Origin: Candidatus Dormiibacterota bacterium
GTDB lineage: Bacteria > Chloroflexota > Dormibacteria > Aeolococcales > Bog-877
Assembly (NCBI GenBank): GCA_027313505.1
Contig: DAHVDN010000002.1
Coordinates: 54,275 to 105,550, forward strand
Direction of reading: 5' to 3'
Length of the DNA stretch: 51,276 nucleotides
Notes under the pieces: model-generated
Told to the model about the DNA's origin: nothing
Database searches by the model: none
Seen by the model: only the letters and a program-made list of their open reading frames with translations
Shown here: in pieces, positions 17,630-27,212 of the stretch
Layout of the letters: the number at the start of each line of letters is the position of its first letter
How positions within the stretch are numbered: the stretch's first letter is position 1
Translations under genes and position numbers: made by a program

Positions 17630-17913
17630 CGCGTTGAGAGAGATTAGCCGAGCCACCGTCATCTCCCAGGCGTACTAGCACAGGGTCGCCTCGTCGGGAA
17701 CACGGGGGACCAACCACCAGGGAGGCTAACGTGGCATGCGGTAAGGTTGGTTGTGCACCACGGAGCCTTTTCGCCCAGCTACGCTTGGGTTCGCTCTCAC
17801 CTTGAGATCAACTCTAGCTATCTGCAGAAAACCGGTAGCGGCGTGTACAAGCCGCTCGCGAAGGCTGTCTAGGAGGGGGTGGTCCGAAGTCGCCAGTAGC
17901 CCAAAACAGGACC

Positions 17914-17942
17914 TTGCAACAACCCCACCAGGGTTGTTGCAG
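17914..17942. repeat. Junction palindrome between B and left-end remnant C
   Basis: Arms TTGCAACAACCC (17914-17925) and GGGTTGTTGCAG (17931-17942) pair over 11 of 12 positions around CACCA; the last base differs from the other copies. Confidence 0.8.
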
Positions 17943-18177
17943 AGAGAGCTGCAAGGTTGGCCCGAATGGGCGAGTTTGGGGCCCGTGAGAACCAGTGAGG
18001 TCGGTTGGCCGACACTTAGCGGTGCGGATCGGAGCCCAGGAGTCGGCCTGGCACCCTTCGAAGTGGACTCGGTGGGGCCATCGGCCCATCTGAAGCTCCG
18101 CTGAACTGGTCCCGTCGGGCGGACGAGCGAGTTGAGGCGCACGGTGGCACCAGAAGCGCGTAGGCCGTGGAAGGGCA
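17931..18177. mobile_element. Left end of a third element (C), truncated or with cargo beyond
   Basis: After the third repeat the sequence again resembles the left ends of A and B, for example CATCTGAAGCT followed by CCGTCGGGCGG, and the mirrored codons for ALLVPPCA at the site of the zinc-ribbon gene tail, 202 bp from the repeat core. The stop has changed and the gene is gone. No third right end was found downstream, so it was lost or the lipoprotein gene is part of C. Confidence 0.5.
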
Positions 18178-19332
18178 TTACGCACGGCAGCGCGCATCGA
18201 TGCCTGCGCTCATCAGCTCATTGGTGCGTTGGGACACTTGAGTTGGAACGTAGAAAAGATGGGTGCTGTTTGCGGTGAGAACCACGGCACCTGGCTCGAA
18301 CCCGAGAGGCGCTAGCATTTGCCCAGTCGTGAGATTGCCACAGTAGTTGTGACTGGGGCCGCCCGCGTCCTGCTGCACGTACAGTGCGCCGCCCATGATC
18401 TGCGCCGATATCCCATTCGAGGCACCTCCCAATGTTGTAAAGGGAAGCGTGATAGAAGTGGGGCGGAGGGTGGCGACGTCCAAGTGCTGAATGTATCCCA
18501 TCATGCCTGTGGCCACCGACAGCCAGACGCCTCCCTCTGTAACCTCGCTGAGATTGGGTGCGGTGACCCCAATAGGCTCTGGCTTGGTGGAGATGATCAG
18601 GGACCCGGTAACAGGATTCCGGCTCTGAATGGCTCCGAAGCCGTTCTGCGCCTCGCTCACGATGAGCACCTCACCGGCTTGGTCTGTGGACACCTGTGAT
18701 TGGTTGGCCTTAGCCAGGCCGATTTTGGTGATCACGGCCCCAGTCGAAGGGGAGACCCTGTACAGGGTCCCGATGTCCGCAACCCATATCCCGCCACCGG
18801 CCGCCGCCACCGACGGATATCCGATGCCACCGCCGGCCAACTGCGTTTGACCCTTCACTTGAAGGGAGTCTGGCTGCAGGCGCAACAGACTGACCTTCGC
18901 CGTTGGTCCTGCTTCTTCAAACCCAGTGGCGACGACCCACAGCCACCCATTGGCGATCAGGAGCTGGTTTGGCGATGGTCCCAAGCCAAGACCGCCGAGC
19001 CGAGCCTTGGCCAAAATCATCCCGGTCATGGGGTTGACCCGCATCAGCTCGCTCCGCGCCGGTGCTCCCAGAGGGCTGACTTGCTGCCATACATACAGAT
19101 TGTTGCCGATGAAAGTCGCACCCGGGTTCTCCAGCCCGGTTACGAGCACGTGACCGGTGGGCGCCGAAGACGGCGACGCGCTCACTGGGTTCTTGGTTGC
19201 CAGTGCCCCGGTTCCAGACGGGTCTGGGTGCGAGGGTGGTGCTGCGCAGGCCGTTGCTGAGAGGAAAAGGACGGCGGCGATGCCGGTTAGGATCCTGCTC
19301 CTGGAGAAGAGCGGGCTGAGAAGGACCCTCAC
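18178..19332 (-). CDS. Secreted lipoprotein with beta-propeller-like repeats
   Basis: 384 residues. The N-terminus has Arg residues, a hydrophobic stretch ILTGIAAVLFLSATAC, and a lipobox-like ATAC, so the mature protein would be lipid-anchored outside the membrane. A low-complexity Pro/Ser/Ala linker follows (about 31-60). The rest contains repeating units such as NGWLWVVATG, GGGIWVADIGTLYRVSPSTGAV and GGVWLSVATGMMGYIQHLD, typical of PQQ/NHL-like beta-propellers, which usually bind ligands or proteins. No enzyme motif is visible. GTG start. It directly follows left end C of the ssrA-linked elements, so it may be cargo. Confidence 0.7.
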   Translation of the reverse strand: MRVLLSPLFSRSRILTGIAAVLFLSATACAAPPSHPDPSGTGALATKNPVSASPSSAPTGHVLVTGLENPGATFIGNNLYVWQQVSPLGAPARSELMRVNPMTGMILAKARLGGLGLGPSPNQLLIANGWLWVVATGFEEAGPTAKVSLLRLQPDSLQVKGQTQLAGGGIGYPSVAAAGGGIWVADIGTLYRVSPSTGAVITKIGLAKANQSQVSTDQAGEVLIVSEAQNGFGAIQSRNPVTGSLIISTKPEPIGVTAPNLSEVTEGGVWLSVATGMMGYIQHLDVATLRPTSITLPFTTLGGASNGISAQIMGGALYVQQDAGGPSHNYCGNLTTGQMLAPLGFEPGAVVLTANSTHLFYVPTQVSQRTNELMSAGIDARCRA

Positions 19333-19706
19333 TTTGATACAACGCGGCCAGTCAGAGCGAGGTTACACGGACCGCAGCGCCGGTCCATGCGCAGATCATT
19401 GGACATGGCCTCAAGGAGCTGACATCTACCTTCGTGCGGCCGAAAACCGGCCGCTACGATTGGAGGCCGCCTGGCGCGATGGGGCAAATGTGGCAACCGT
19501 CCGGCCGGTCCGTTGGGGACAAACCCACTCGGCCAGCTCAGCCGAACTCGCCTACTTCCCCAAATTTCAGCTAGACTCACGCCACCGCAAGCACATCGGT
19601 CTTCAGACAGGAAGCTTCGTTCGACCTACGGCAGCGCTCCCTCGATCGGGCCGCCGTTGCCCTCCGAGTGTCTCGTCCTCTGGGGTTTACCGTAACGCCC
19701 TTGGGC
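19333..19706. other. Intergenic region without recognised gene
   Basis: 374 bp between the lipoprotein start and the TetR stop. No reading frame with family features and no element right end (TTGCAACAACCC) was found. The lipoprotein promoter should lie near 19340-19380, but no convincing boxes were seen. Confidence 0.4.
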
Positions 19707-20387
19707 CTAGCCTGTCGACGACAGGGGCGGGCCCGAAGCGGCGCCGTGGCGCAAACCGTCGAAGAGCAGACCCGCGAGCCGAGCGGATGTGTCGGAACCG
19801 ACCTGTTCGGTGGACATGCAGACCCCTCCGATTGCGCGGATGAGGTCCCCGCCATCGACGTCGGCTCGGATGGTGCCGGCGGCGACCCCGGCGTTCAGGA
19901 GCTTGGTGGCTGCGGCGGTGGCCCGCCCTTTGGTTTCCCCTACGACACTGGGGCTAGTTTCCAACATCGGCTTGAGCACTGACAGCATCCCTCGTTTGGT
20001 GGCGACGTGGCGAACGAAGAGCTGCATCCACATCGCGAGCGCCCGGTCAGGGGGGTGGTCCTTGAGTAGTTCGTCGGCGCTCTCCACCAGGACGTCAACC
20101 TCGTTGCGGTATACCGCCTCGACTAGTGAGGCGCGTGTGGGAAAGTGCCGATAGAGAGTCCCGACGCCCACGCCCGCCTTATGAGCGATGTCCTCGAGGG
20201 GCACCTGGGCGCCGTCAGTGGAGAACGCAGACGCTGCGGCAGCGAGCAGCAGCTCGCGATTGCGCATGGCGTCGGCGCGCGGGGGACGGGTTGGGGACCC
20301 AGCCCCAGCCGGATCGAGCTCTCTGGAGTTGGCCGGCGCGACTTCGTGCCTCACGACTTTGGCCCCAATGCTCACCTTGATTTGCAA
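19707..20387 (-). CDS. TetR-family repressor, divergent from an MFS exporter
   Basis: Helix-turn-helix domain visible as RADAMRNRELLLAAAASAF, then VPLEDIAHKAGVGVGTLYRHF (about 38-85). The C-terminal ligand domain has RALAMWMQLFVRHVATKRG, as in TetR_C_33-like regulators. The 226-residue frame begins at TTG 20387 (GGAGG 11 bases before); GTG 20375 or 20354 are possible. It is divergent from the MFS gene across a 70-bp region with concentric palindromes, so it probably represses both until a drug-like ligand binds. Confidence 0.88.
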   Translation of the reverse strand: MQIKVSIGAKVVRHEVAPANSRELDPAGAGSPTRPPRADAMRNRELLLAAAASAFSTDGAQVPLEDIAHKAGVGVGTLYRHFPTRASLVEAVYRNEVDVLVESADELLKDHPPDRALAMWMQLFVRHVATKRGMLSVLKPMLETSPSVVGETKGRATAAATKLLNAGVAAGTIRADVDGGDLIRAIGGVCMSTEQVGSDTSARLAGLLFDGLRHGAASGPPLSSTG

Positions 20388-20430
20388 AACGGAGACAACC
20401 TCCGTATACTACCGGAGGAAGCTTCCGTTT
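20382..20430 (+). promoter_or_regulatory. MFS promoter with a two-tier TetR operator
   Basis: TTGCAA (20382-20387), 17-bp spacer, TATACT (20405-20410) form a strong sigma-70 promoter. An outer palindrome AAACGGA/TCCGTTT (20387-20393, 20424-20430) and an inner CCTCCG/CGGAGG (20399-20404, 20413-20418) share the same centre, 20408.5, on the -10 box. This is the expected site for the divergent TetR protein. Confidence 0.75.
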
Positions 20431-20457
20431 CGTCATCCTACCACTTTGAGGGGCCAC

Positions 20458-21984
20458 ATGCCACCCACCCTAACCCCGTCCCATCCCAAACCCCGCGTCG
20501 GCCGGCGCGCTGCTCGGCCCGGCCTGATTCTGGCTATCATCCTCGCGGTCCAGTTGATGGTGGTGCTCGATGCCACCATCGTGAACATCGCTCTCCCAGA
20601 CATCGCCAACGCGCTCGACTTCTCGCCTGCCAACCTATCGTGGGTGATCACCGCCTACACACTCGCCTTTGGGGGCTTCCTTCTCCTCGGCGCCCGTATG
20701 GGTGACCTGCTCGGCCGCAAGCGTGTGTTCATCGCGGGCATCGGCCTTTTCACCTTCGCCTCGCTGTTAGGCGGGCTGGCTCCCGACGCCGACCTGCTCT
20801 TGGCCGCACGGGCACTTCAGGGCCTGGGCGGGGCGCTGGCGGCACCGTCTGCGCTGGCCTTCCTCATGATCATGTTCCCCGAGGGCCGTGAGCGCCTTCG
20901 TGCACTGGGCTACTACACAGCAGTTTCGATCGGCGGCGGAGCTGTGGGGCTGATCCTCGGTGGCCTCCTGACCCAATTTGGTTCCTGGCGCTGGGTCATG
21001 TTCGTCAACGTGCCGGTTGGGCTGGTCGTGATCTCACTGGCCCGCCGCTCCCTGACCGAGACCCCGCGCCGCAACGGGCACTTCGACCTGCTGGGCGCCG
21101 TGGCTTCGACCGTCGGGGTCACCTCTCTTGTCTATGGGTTCGTGCGCGCGGCCAGCAGTGGCTGGAGCGACCTGCTGACCATCGGCGCCTTCGTGCTGGG
21201 CGCCGGATTGCTCGGGGTGTTCGTCGCGGTGGAGAGGCGCGCATCCGAGCCGATCACGCCGCTGGGCTTGTTCGCGGACCGCAGCCGCAACGCCTCTTAC
21301 GTCGCGAGGCTCTTCCTCGTTGCCGGCATGTTCGGCATGTTCTTCTTTATGACCCAGTTTCTCCAGGATGTACTTGGTTACGGTCCACTCCAGACCGGCC
21401 TGGCCTTCCTGCCCTTCAGCGTGGGGCTGTTTGCCATGTCGCAGCTCAGTGCCCGCCGCTTGATCGAGCGCTTCGGAAGCAAGGCCCTTATGGTGACGGG
21501 GTTCAGCTTCTCGACTTTGGCGATGCTGCTGATGACGCAGCTTTCGGCTTCCAGCTCGTACCTGAACGTACTCCTTCCTGTGGTCCTTTTCGGGATTGGC
21601 AATGGGCTGGCGTTTGTCTCCCTGACGAGTGCGTCATTGGCCGGTGTGCGCCATGAGGATGCCGGTGCGGCGTCTGGGCTGGTCAACGTGATGCAGCAGA
21701 CCGGCGGGGCGCTTGGTCTGGCGGTATTGGTGTCGGTGTTCGGTTCGGCAGGTCGTGTGGTCGCCGGCCGGTCGGCCACAGTGGCACGCGCCGCGTTTGC
21801 AACAGGCGCGGACCACGCATTCATCGCCTCCACGGTGTTCGTCGGCGCGACCGTCCTGATTCTCGCGGTGGCGATTCGCGGCAGGCGCCAGTCGGCCCGG
21901 GCCACCGCTGTTGTGACCGACCTTCCCGAGTGGGTGCGTGAGATGGAGCCCGATGTGGTCTTCCCAGAGGGTGTCGAGGCCTGA
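20458..21984 (+). CDS. DHA2-family (EmrB/QacA-like) drug exporter
   Basis: 508-residue proton antiporter of the major facilitator superfamily with about 14 membrane helices. Visible signatures are LDATIVNIALPDIA (motif D1), WVITAYTLAFG, GARMGDLLGRKRVF (motif A), ALQGLGGALAAPSAL and GGLLTQFGSWRWVMFVNVPVG (motif C region). ATG 20458 is chosen because it follows the promoter by about 40 bp and GAGGGGCC is close upstream; the longer open frame runs through the operator. Paired with the divergent TetR gene. Confidence 0.93.
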   Translation: MPPTLTPSHPKPRVGRRAARPGLILAIILAVQLMVVLDATIVNIALPDIANALDFSPANLSWVITAYTLAFGGFLLLGARMGDLLGRKRVFIAGIGLFTFASLLGGLAPDADLLLAARALQGLGGALAAPSALAFLMIMFPEGRERLRALGYYTAVSIGGGAVGLILGGLLTQFGSWRWVMFVNVPVGLVVISLARRSLTETPRRNGHFDLLGAVASTVGVTSLVYGFVRAASSGWSDLLTIGAFVLGAGLLGVFVAVERRASEPITPLGLFADRSRNASYVARLFLVAGMFGMFFFMTQFLQDVLGYGPLQTGLAFLPFSVGLFAMSQLSARRLIERFGSKALMVTGFSFSTLAMLLMTQLSASSSYLNVLLPVVLFGIGNGLAFVSLTSASLAGVRHEDAGAASGLVNVMQQTGGALGLAVLVSVFGSAGRVVAGRSATVARAAFATGADHAFIASTVFVGATVLILAVAIRGRRQSARATAVVTDLPEWVREMEPDVVFPEGVEA

Positions 21985-22267
21985 CCGCTACCTGGCTCGA
22001 CGGCCCGCGGTCTGAGTGGCGGCTAGCCAGATGAACGCTCAGCGCGAGCACCTGGCTAGCCGTCAACTCGGACACCATGCGGTGGCGGGAAGCCGCCGTA
22101 GGCGAAGGGTGCTCACGCCAACTCATCGCGCTCGTGACCGCGGGTTTCAGAGGCATGGTGGTCACCGCGTTCTTCTCAGGACTCCGTCCGGTGTCGGCTG
22201 GAGCGTCCTGGAGGTGGCAGCACAAAACCGCGATCAAAAGGTGCAGCCCTGTCGGATCGGCACTGAA
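21985..22267. other. Intergenic region without recognised gene
   Basis: About 280 bp after the MFS stop. Short frames show no family features. I see no clear terminator. Confidence 0.35.
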
Positions 22268-22297
22268 CTGACAAATTGGCAGACGACGGGTTAAGAT
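22268..22297 (+). promoter_or_regulatory. Probable leaderless promoter of the GNAT gene
   Basis: CTGACA (22268-22273), 18-bp spacer, TAAGAT (22292-22297), then seven bases to the GTG start. No Shine-Dalgarno sequence is present. Confidence 0.5.
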
Positions 22298-22304
22298 CCC
22301 TCGG

Positions 22305-22904
22305 GTGCCTGACCTCCATCCCTCGTATCCCATCCGCACGGCCCGGCTGCTGATCCGGCCACTAGCTGCCGCTGACACCGAGGATCTGCTCGCTTACAGG
22401 TCTATGGAGCAAGTCTGTCGGTATGTCCCCTTCTACCCCATGGACTCCGCGGCAGTTGCAGAGAAGCTGAAGGAGTCGTGGGCCAGACGGATGATCCGTG
22501 CAGAAGGTGACTCCTTGACTCTTGGGGTCGAGCTTGCGGAATCCGGTGCGTTAATAGGTGATGTGGTGCTGTTCTTCCACAGCTCCGAGCACCGGGGAGG
22601 GGAGATCGGGTGGGTGCTCAACCCGGCCTACTCCGGCTTCGGATACGCGACGGAGGCCTGTCACGCGCTCTTGCATCTGGCCTTTGGCCAACTTGGCCTG
22701 CACCGCGTTGTGGCCAGGGTTGTCGAGGGAAACTCAGCATCGCTGCGCCTGGCCGACCGCCTTGGTATGCGTCGTGAAGCACATCTGATCAGCAATCGCT
22801 ACTTCAAGGGAGCTTGGGTTGGCGAGGTCGACTTCGCCCTGGTCGAGGATGACTGGGCGACTCAACATGCACCCGGCGGCGGTTTGGGTGATCGTCCCAG
22901 ATGA
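22305..22904 (+). CDS. GNAT N-acetyltransferase, RimJ/RimL type
   Basis: 199 residues. The opening IRTARLLIRPLAAADTEDLLAY is characteristic of the RimJ/RimL branch (Acetyltransf_3), with IGWVLNPAYSGFGYATEAC in the acetyl-CoA-binding region and LHRVVARVVEGNSASLRLADRLG before the last strand. These enzymes acetylate protein N-termini, aminoglycosides or small amines; the substrate is not visible. GTG start placed at the expected transcription start. Confidence 0.88.
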   Translation: MPDLHPSYPIRTARLLIRPLAAADTEDLLAYRSMEQVCRYVPFYPMDSAAVAEKLKESWARRMIRAEGDSLTLGVELAESGALIGDVVLFFHSSEHRGGEIGWVLNPAYSGFGYATEACHALLHLAFGQLGLHRVVARVVEGNSASLRLADRLGMRREAHLISNRYFKGAWVGEVDFALVEDDWATQHAPGGGLGDRPR

Positions 22905-23466
22905 GTTGTTGGGCATGTTGTTCGTCGAGCGTGGAGGCTGGTGCTGAGCCGGGCAAGTCGGGAGGTGTGAGTGGTGGACGGCGGTCCGAACGTGTGGCGA
23001 TGGTCCCGGCTTTGAGCCAGGGAGGGACCGCCTCGACCCAGCAGAGGTGGCCACTTCGGGACCGCGTCCCAGGCGGGGGTCGAAAGCTGGATCGTTAGTG
23101 GAGCTTTCTCGAGCGGAGCAATGCCATCCGCGAAGCGCCTCTCAGTAGCAAGCCGCGTACCACTTGGCCACGCATTCCGAACAACATGGGAGCGCCAGAA
23201 CTCTGGCCGCTTCGATGTCCGCTGCAGTCAGGTGAAGCCGGGGTGCCGACCGGTGCCCCGGGCCCATTGCATTCGGAGGAGGTCAGAGGGGACCGGGCGG
23301 GAAAGGAGGCGGCGGTTCTGAGAGGGATCACAGTGGTGCGACTCGCTTTGTGCAATGCCGTGATGCGAGCGCTTCGACCGGAAGATCTTCGGGTCCGCAG
23401 CTGGCTCACCGTGCCGACCGGTTAGTCCACCGGCCTACTCGGCCATCCCGACAGCGGGTCGTGCCG
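22905..23466. other. Intergenic region without recognised gene
   Basis: About 560 bp. Open frames in both strands are short and basic, without domain-like patterns. It may be decayed coding DNA. Confidence 0.35.
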
Positions 23467-24024
23467 GTGACCACGGAAAATCGCTCGTGGATACTGGCCC
23501 CTGCCTGGATGGCCCCGGTCTTCACACCGGGGAACTTGTACCATCCTTTGGGGATGCGAACTTTGTACGAGGAGGCTGGCAACTTCGACGGTTTGTGCCG
23601 ACTTGCCGACGCCTGGCATGCCCGGGTGATCGCGGACGAGGTGGTGAGCCATGCTTTCAGTCATGGTTTTCACCCCGAGCACACCAAGCGTCTCGCCGCG
23701 TATTGGGCCGAGGCACTCGGGGGACCCAAGGATTATTCGACCAACTACGGTGATCAGACCTTCGTGGTGCGAATCCACAGCGGCAACGGACCTCACGAGG
23801 AGATGGACCGCAGGGCCATTGCCTGCTTCGATCAGGCGTTGCTAGATGTGGGTCTCTGCCAGGATGAGCGGGTGAGCCAGGCCCTACACAATTACTTTGT
23901 GTGGGCGACCACCTACTCAATGTCCGGATACGACCAGTCAGCATCGGATGTCCCGGAGGGTCTTGTGATCCCCCTTTGGTCGTGGGATGGTCTCGTGGAA
24001 CGATCTGGGCCGGTTGGCGCCTGA
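23467..24024 (+). CDS. Group II truncated hemoglobin-like protein
   Basis: About 185 residues. The globin part (about 30-155) has TLYEEAGNFDGLCRLADAWHARV, then HPEHTKRLAAYWAEALGGP and VVRIHSGNGPHEEMDRRAIACF, matching the trHbO layout; the His in VVRIHS is the likely proximal heme ligand. Extra C-terminal residues (GLVIPLWSWDGLV) resemble the longer actinobacterial trHb2-like proteins. Likely roles are oxygen or NO chemistry. Start uncertain: GTG 23467 or 23461. A plausible terminator follows at 24073. Confidence 0.75.
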   Translation: MTTENRSWILAPAWMAPVFTPGNLYHPLGMRTLYEEAGNFDGLCRLADAWHARVIADEVVSHAFSHGFHPEHTKRLAAYWAEALGGPKDYSTNYGDQTFVVRIHSGNGPHEEMDRRAIACFDQALLDVGLCQDERVSQALHNYFVWATTYSMSGYDQSASDVPEGLVIPLWSWDGLVERSGPVGA

Positions 24025-24072
24025 GCGCGAACCTGTACACGTCGGGCACCGACCACCGCGCTCGCAGGGGCC

Positions 24073-24120
24073 GCCGACCAAGGCCACTGACCGCGTGCCC
24101 ACCCCGATGGTCGGCCTTTT
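24073..24120 (+). terminator. Possible terminator after the globin gene
   Basis: GCCGACCA (24073-24080) pairs with TGGTCGGC (24108-24115) over 8 bp with a 27-nt loop and is followed by CTTTT. Confidence 0.4.
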
Positions 24121-24365
24121 CATCCTCGGAGGCGACGCGGGCGACCTCGCTGCCGGCATCGCCTCCGCCCCCTCGGCGTCACGCTGAGCCAAAATCCGCG
24201 TGGGGCCATCTCACATGAGATGCCTCTGGCATCCACAATCGGTCCCCGGCTCCCTCGGGCGACGAGGAGTCCAAACGTGAAGTGGCCAATTCAAGGGCCC
24301 ACTCACATGGTTAGGTCCGCACAGCGCCTGCCTGCGTTACCGGACCTGGCATGCGCTCCCGCCTC

Positions 24366-25280
24366 TCACCCGAAGAGAGCGTCAACAGAGAGATAACGCT
24401 CGCCGGTGTCGTACGCGAAGGTGAGAACCCTTGCCCCATCAGCCATCTCCGGGACCAGAGAGGCCACTGCCGCAAGGGACGCCCCGGAGGACACCCCGAC
24501 CAGGATTCCCTCCTCACGCGCCGAACGCCTGGCGTAGGTGAAGGCATCTTCCGGGGCGACCTGGATGATGCCGTCGAGAAGCTCGGGGCGCATCACTCCG
24601 GGAATGAAGCCGGCGCCGATTCCCTGAATCGGGTGGGCGGTGTGGCTTCCACCTGAAAGCACCGGCGAGAGGGTCGGCTCCACCGCATACACCTTGAGGT
24701 TCGGCCACCTGGGCTTGAGGACTTCAGCACAGCCGGTGATATGTCCCCCGGTGCCCACTCCGGTCACCAGGTAATCGAGGCCTTCGGGGAAGTCTGTGAA
24801 GATCTCCTCGGCGGTGGTCCGCCGATGGACTTCGACGTTGGCCGGATTGTCGAACTGCATCGGCATCCAGGCACCGTCGGTCTCAGCCACGATCTCCCGA
24901 GCCCTGGCGATCGCTCCGGTCATGCCGAGTTCCCGCGGTGTCAGTTCGATCCGAGCCCCGTAACCGGTCATGAGCTTGCGTCGCTCGATTGAGAACGACT
25001 CCGGCATCACCAGAATGAGCGGGTAACCCTTGACCGCTGCCACGAGAGCCAGACCGACTCCGGTGTTTCCTGAAGTTGGCTCGACGATGGTGGACCGGGG
25101 CCCCAGAATGCCGCGTCGCTCGGCGTCTTCGACCATGGCCAACCCGATTCGGTCCTTGATGCTGCCTCCAGGGTTGCTGCGCTCCTGCTTGAACCAGACC
25201 TCGACACGGGATGGGAAGAGGCGGTTGATTCGCACCTCTGGGGTGCCGCCAATGGTTGCGAGGATGCTGTCCACTTTCAC
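24366..25280 (-). CDS. cysK: Cysteine synthase / PLP-dependent beta-replacing enzyme
   Basis: 304 residues, fold type II PLP enzyme converting O-acetylserine (or a related substrate) and sulfide to cysteine. The PLP lysine is in [11 protein letters not shown], the substrate loop is PTSGNTGVG, the phosphate-binding loop [12 protein letters not shown], and the late SSGAS motif binds the pyridine nitrogen. GTG start overlaps the stop of the carbonic anhydrase gene by 3 bp, so the two form an operon with coupled translation. CysK against CysM or O-phosphoserine type cannot be fixed from sequence. Confidence 0.92.
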   Translation of the reverse strand: MKVDSILATIGGTPEVRINRLFPSRVEVWFKQERSNPGGSIKDRIGLAMVEDAERRGILGPRSTIVEPTSGNTGVGLALVAAVKGYPLILVMPESFSIERRKLMTGYGARIELTPRELGMTGAIARAREIVAETDGAWMPMQFDNPANVEVHRRTTAEEIFTDFPEGLDYLVTGVGTGGHITGCAEVLKPRWPNLKVYAVEPTLSPVLSGGSHTAHPIQGIGAGFIPGVMRPELLDGIIQVAPEDAFTYARRSAREEGILVGVSSGASLAAVASLVPEMADGARVLTFAYDTGERYLSVDALFG

Positions 25281-25813
25281 GTCGTCTCCTTGGTGTTGCC
25301 TGCCAGAGTGGCCGCACCCGACAGGGCGATCTCTTCCATCTGCCCCGTAGCGACGTCGTACACGAAGCCCCTGACGCTGGACTTGTGCGGGACAAAGGGA
25401 CTGTTTAAGACTCTCCTGATCGATTGGCGCACGTCCGCTGCCGTATCCGCGAAGGCCTCCATCGCGAAGGCGGGTCGGACGCCGGTCTCAGTCTCGATCT
25501 GGCGCTTCAGCTCGTCGTCCCGGAATGTGAGCATCCCGCAATCACTGTGGTGCAGAAGAACGATCTCTTCGGTCCCCAGTAGACGCTGGGAAATGACCAG
25601 GGAGCGGATCGCATCATCGGTCGCCACCCCTCCCGCATTGCGGATAACGTGTGCGTCACCCTCTTTGAGGCCCAAGATCTTCTGGACATCCAGCCGAGCG
25701 TCCATGCAGGCGAGAACTGCGACCTTGAGCCGGGGCGGACTCGGTAGGCCGCCATTGCGAAAGGATTTCGCATAGACGAGGTTGTTCTCTAGCAGATGGT
25801 CGGTGACAGACAT
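25277..25813 (-). CDS. Beta-class carbonic anhydrase
   Basis: 178 residues from ATG 25813, with TTGGAG nine bases upstream; a TTG at 25828 would add five residues. Zinc ligands are in CMDARLD and HHSDCGM, and the RNAGG stretch ([12 protein letters not shown]) is also typical of the short type II beta-carbonic anhydrases. Interconverts CO2 and bicarbonate in the cytosol. It is the first gene of an operon with the cysteine synthase; the metabolic reason for the pairing is not obvious. Confidence 0.93.
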   Translation of the reverse strand: MSVTDHLLENNLVYAKSFRNGGLPSPPRLKVAVLACMDARLDVQKILGLKEGDAHVIRNAGGVATDDAIRSLVISQRLLGTEEIVLLHHSDCGMLTFRDDELKRQIETETGVRPAFAMEAFADTAADVRQSIRRVLNSPFVPHKSSVRGFVYDVATGQMEEIALSGAATLAGNTKETT

Positions 25814-27212
25814 GGATGTTTTCTCCAAGGGAACTGACAGGCAGCTACGGGCAAATTCAAGCCCGTGCCGACCTCAAGACTGGGACGCTTCGGTGAGGTC
25901 TGAGGTCAGCCTCTACAGAGCATCGTCTGCCAGCGGCCGAGGTCGATGGCCAACCTCCGGGTCAGCCCCGCTTCAGTGCCTGTCACAGCACTAGAGCTTA
26001 TCAGGCCGCCTCCAGGCTTGCTGTCTCGCCGACGGCGCGAGCCCCTTTTCGTCCCCACCAGTGCGTTGCGTCCTATCTCGGCACCGTGTTTACGGGTCCC
26101 GCCGATCACCGATCAGCCGAGGCTTTCAACGATGGCGAGCCCCGTCCGGAAATTGTCACCTTGCCAGAAGTTCGCCAGGTTGGCGGGAGCGGCTGGCGTG
26201 AGGAGCACGGTGGCATCGATGACCGCAGCCAACTCAGGTCGGTCACTGTGGCTCCGGAATGTCCGATAACCCGAGAGATCGGCTCTCGTCGGATCTTTAG
26301 AGAACCCTGTCCTGGCGGTTTCCGGGCAAGACCGATGGCAGAAGTCGATCGGGGTGCCCGGGAACCGGGCCCGCGGTCCGAGCCCTCTCGCGGACTCCGG
26401 CTCACGCCGCTTTAGGACCATCGGGAAGGGCCTGCTCTGCCAGCTGCGTTGGGGCGCTATGGCAGACCCTAAGCGAACCGCTTGGATGCCCAGGTGGGCA
26501 ATGGGACAGGTTGAGCTACAGCGACTTCGTCTCCCCGCCCGCCGGGCGCCGTAAGGCACCCCGGTGTGCTGATTGGATCCTCCATCTGTCGTCCGCTCCG
26601 TGGTTAACGGTCAGTCTGGATGCGGCGAGCGGCGTTCTGGCTGAGAGATGGTTGAACAGAATCGGCGGCGTCTCGGGAGTCCAGGTGGGGACTGGCTACC
26701 GTCGGGCTGCTGCTAGGCGCCGTTCTGTGGCTCCGGCTGGCCCCTCTGGGGTGCTCCGTAATGTCGTCATGAGACCCTGGCTATACACCTACACAGCACC
26801 CACTCCCACGAATCGTCGTCCAAACGGCTCACGCGACCTGGTGCACGTCGACCGGGCGGCTGAAGGGGGTAGGGGAAGGTGCTGAAGCTGACCATCTCGT
26901 GATGAATCTCTCTGTTGGCGCGTCTGCCACCCGGATCTTGCCGCTCCTGTACGATCCGAGACTTGGAAATCCACCTGAAGGCGTCCCCAGTGGGCGTGAC
27001 CTGTGGCGTTGGTTCGAACCTATCCAGATTGGATCAGCGACTCGGGGCTCAAGGTCTCCCCTGGCTGCTACGGCTCACGGGGTATTCGCGGGCTCTAGGT
27101 ACGGGACGGCGGGTCTCTGGCAAAGCGCCACAGCTCAGCCCACCTGAGTATATGCCCGCATCGGCGCGTTCTCTTGTTGACGCGTACTTGGCGCCGTAGG
27201 GAGGAGAGGGCA
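25814..27212. other. Long region without recognised gene
   Basis: About 1.4 kb. The longest frame (26113-26559, minus) has no recognisable domain and an Arg-rich shadow-like composition. A 6-bp hairpin ACGGGC/GCCCGT (25847-25866) lies in the carbonic anhydrase leader. The rest may be decayed DNA or regulatory sequence I cannot interpret. Confidence 0.4.

Larger units (their letters stand above)
16437..17930. mobile_element. Element B of the ssrA-linked tandem series
   Basis: Second unit, bounded by palindromes at 16420 and 17914. Its left end resembles that of A (shared stretches leading to the zinc-ribbon gene tail, stop at 16638), and its right end has CTTGAGATCA at 17801, exactly 113 bp before the palindrome as in A. 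Most of the zinc-ribbon gene has been lost and the interior holds a membrane-protein frame. Confidence 0.6.

Noticed and set aside
26113..26559. 148-codon minus-strand frame as a gene
   Set aside because: Composition is shadow-like, no ribosome-binding site, no family pattern.
27008..27030. GGTTCGAACC as a tRNA T-arm
   Set aside because: No cloverleaf can be built from the flanks.
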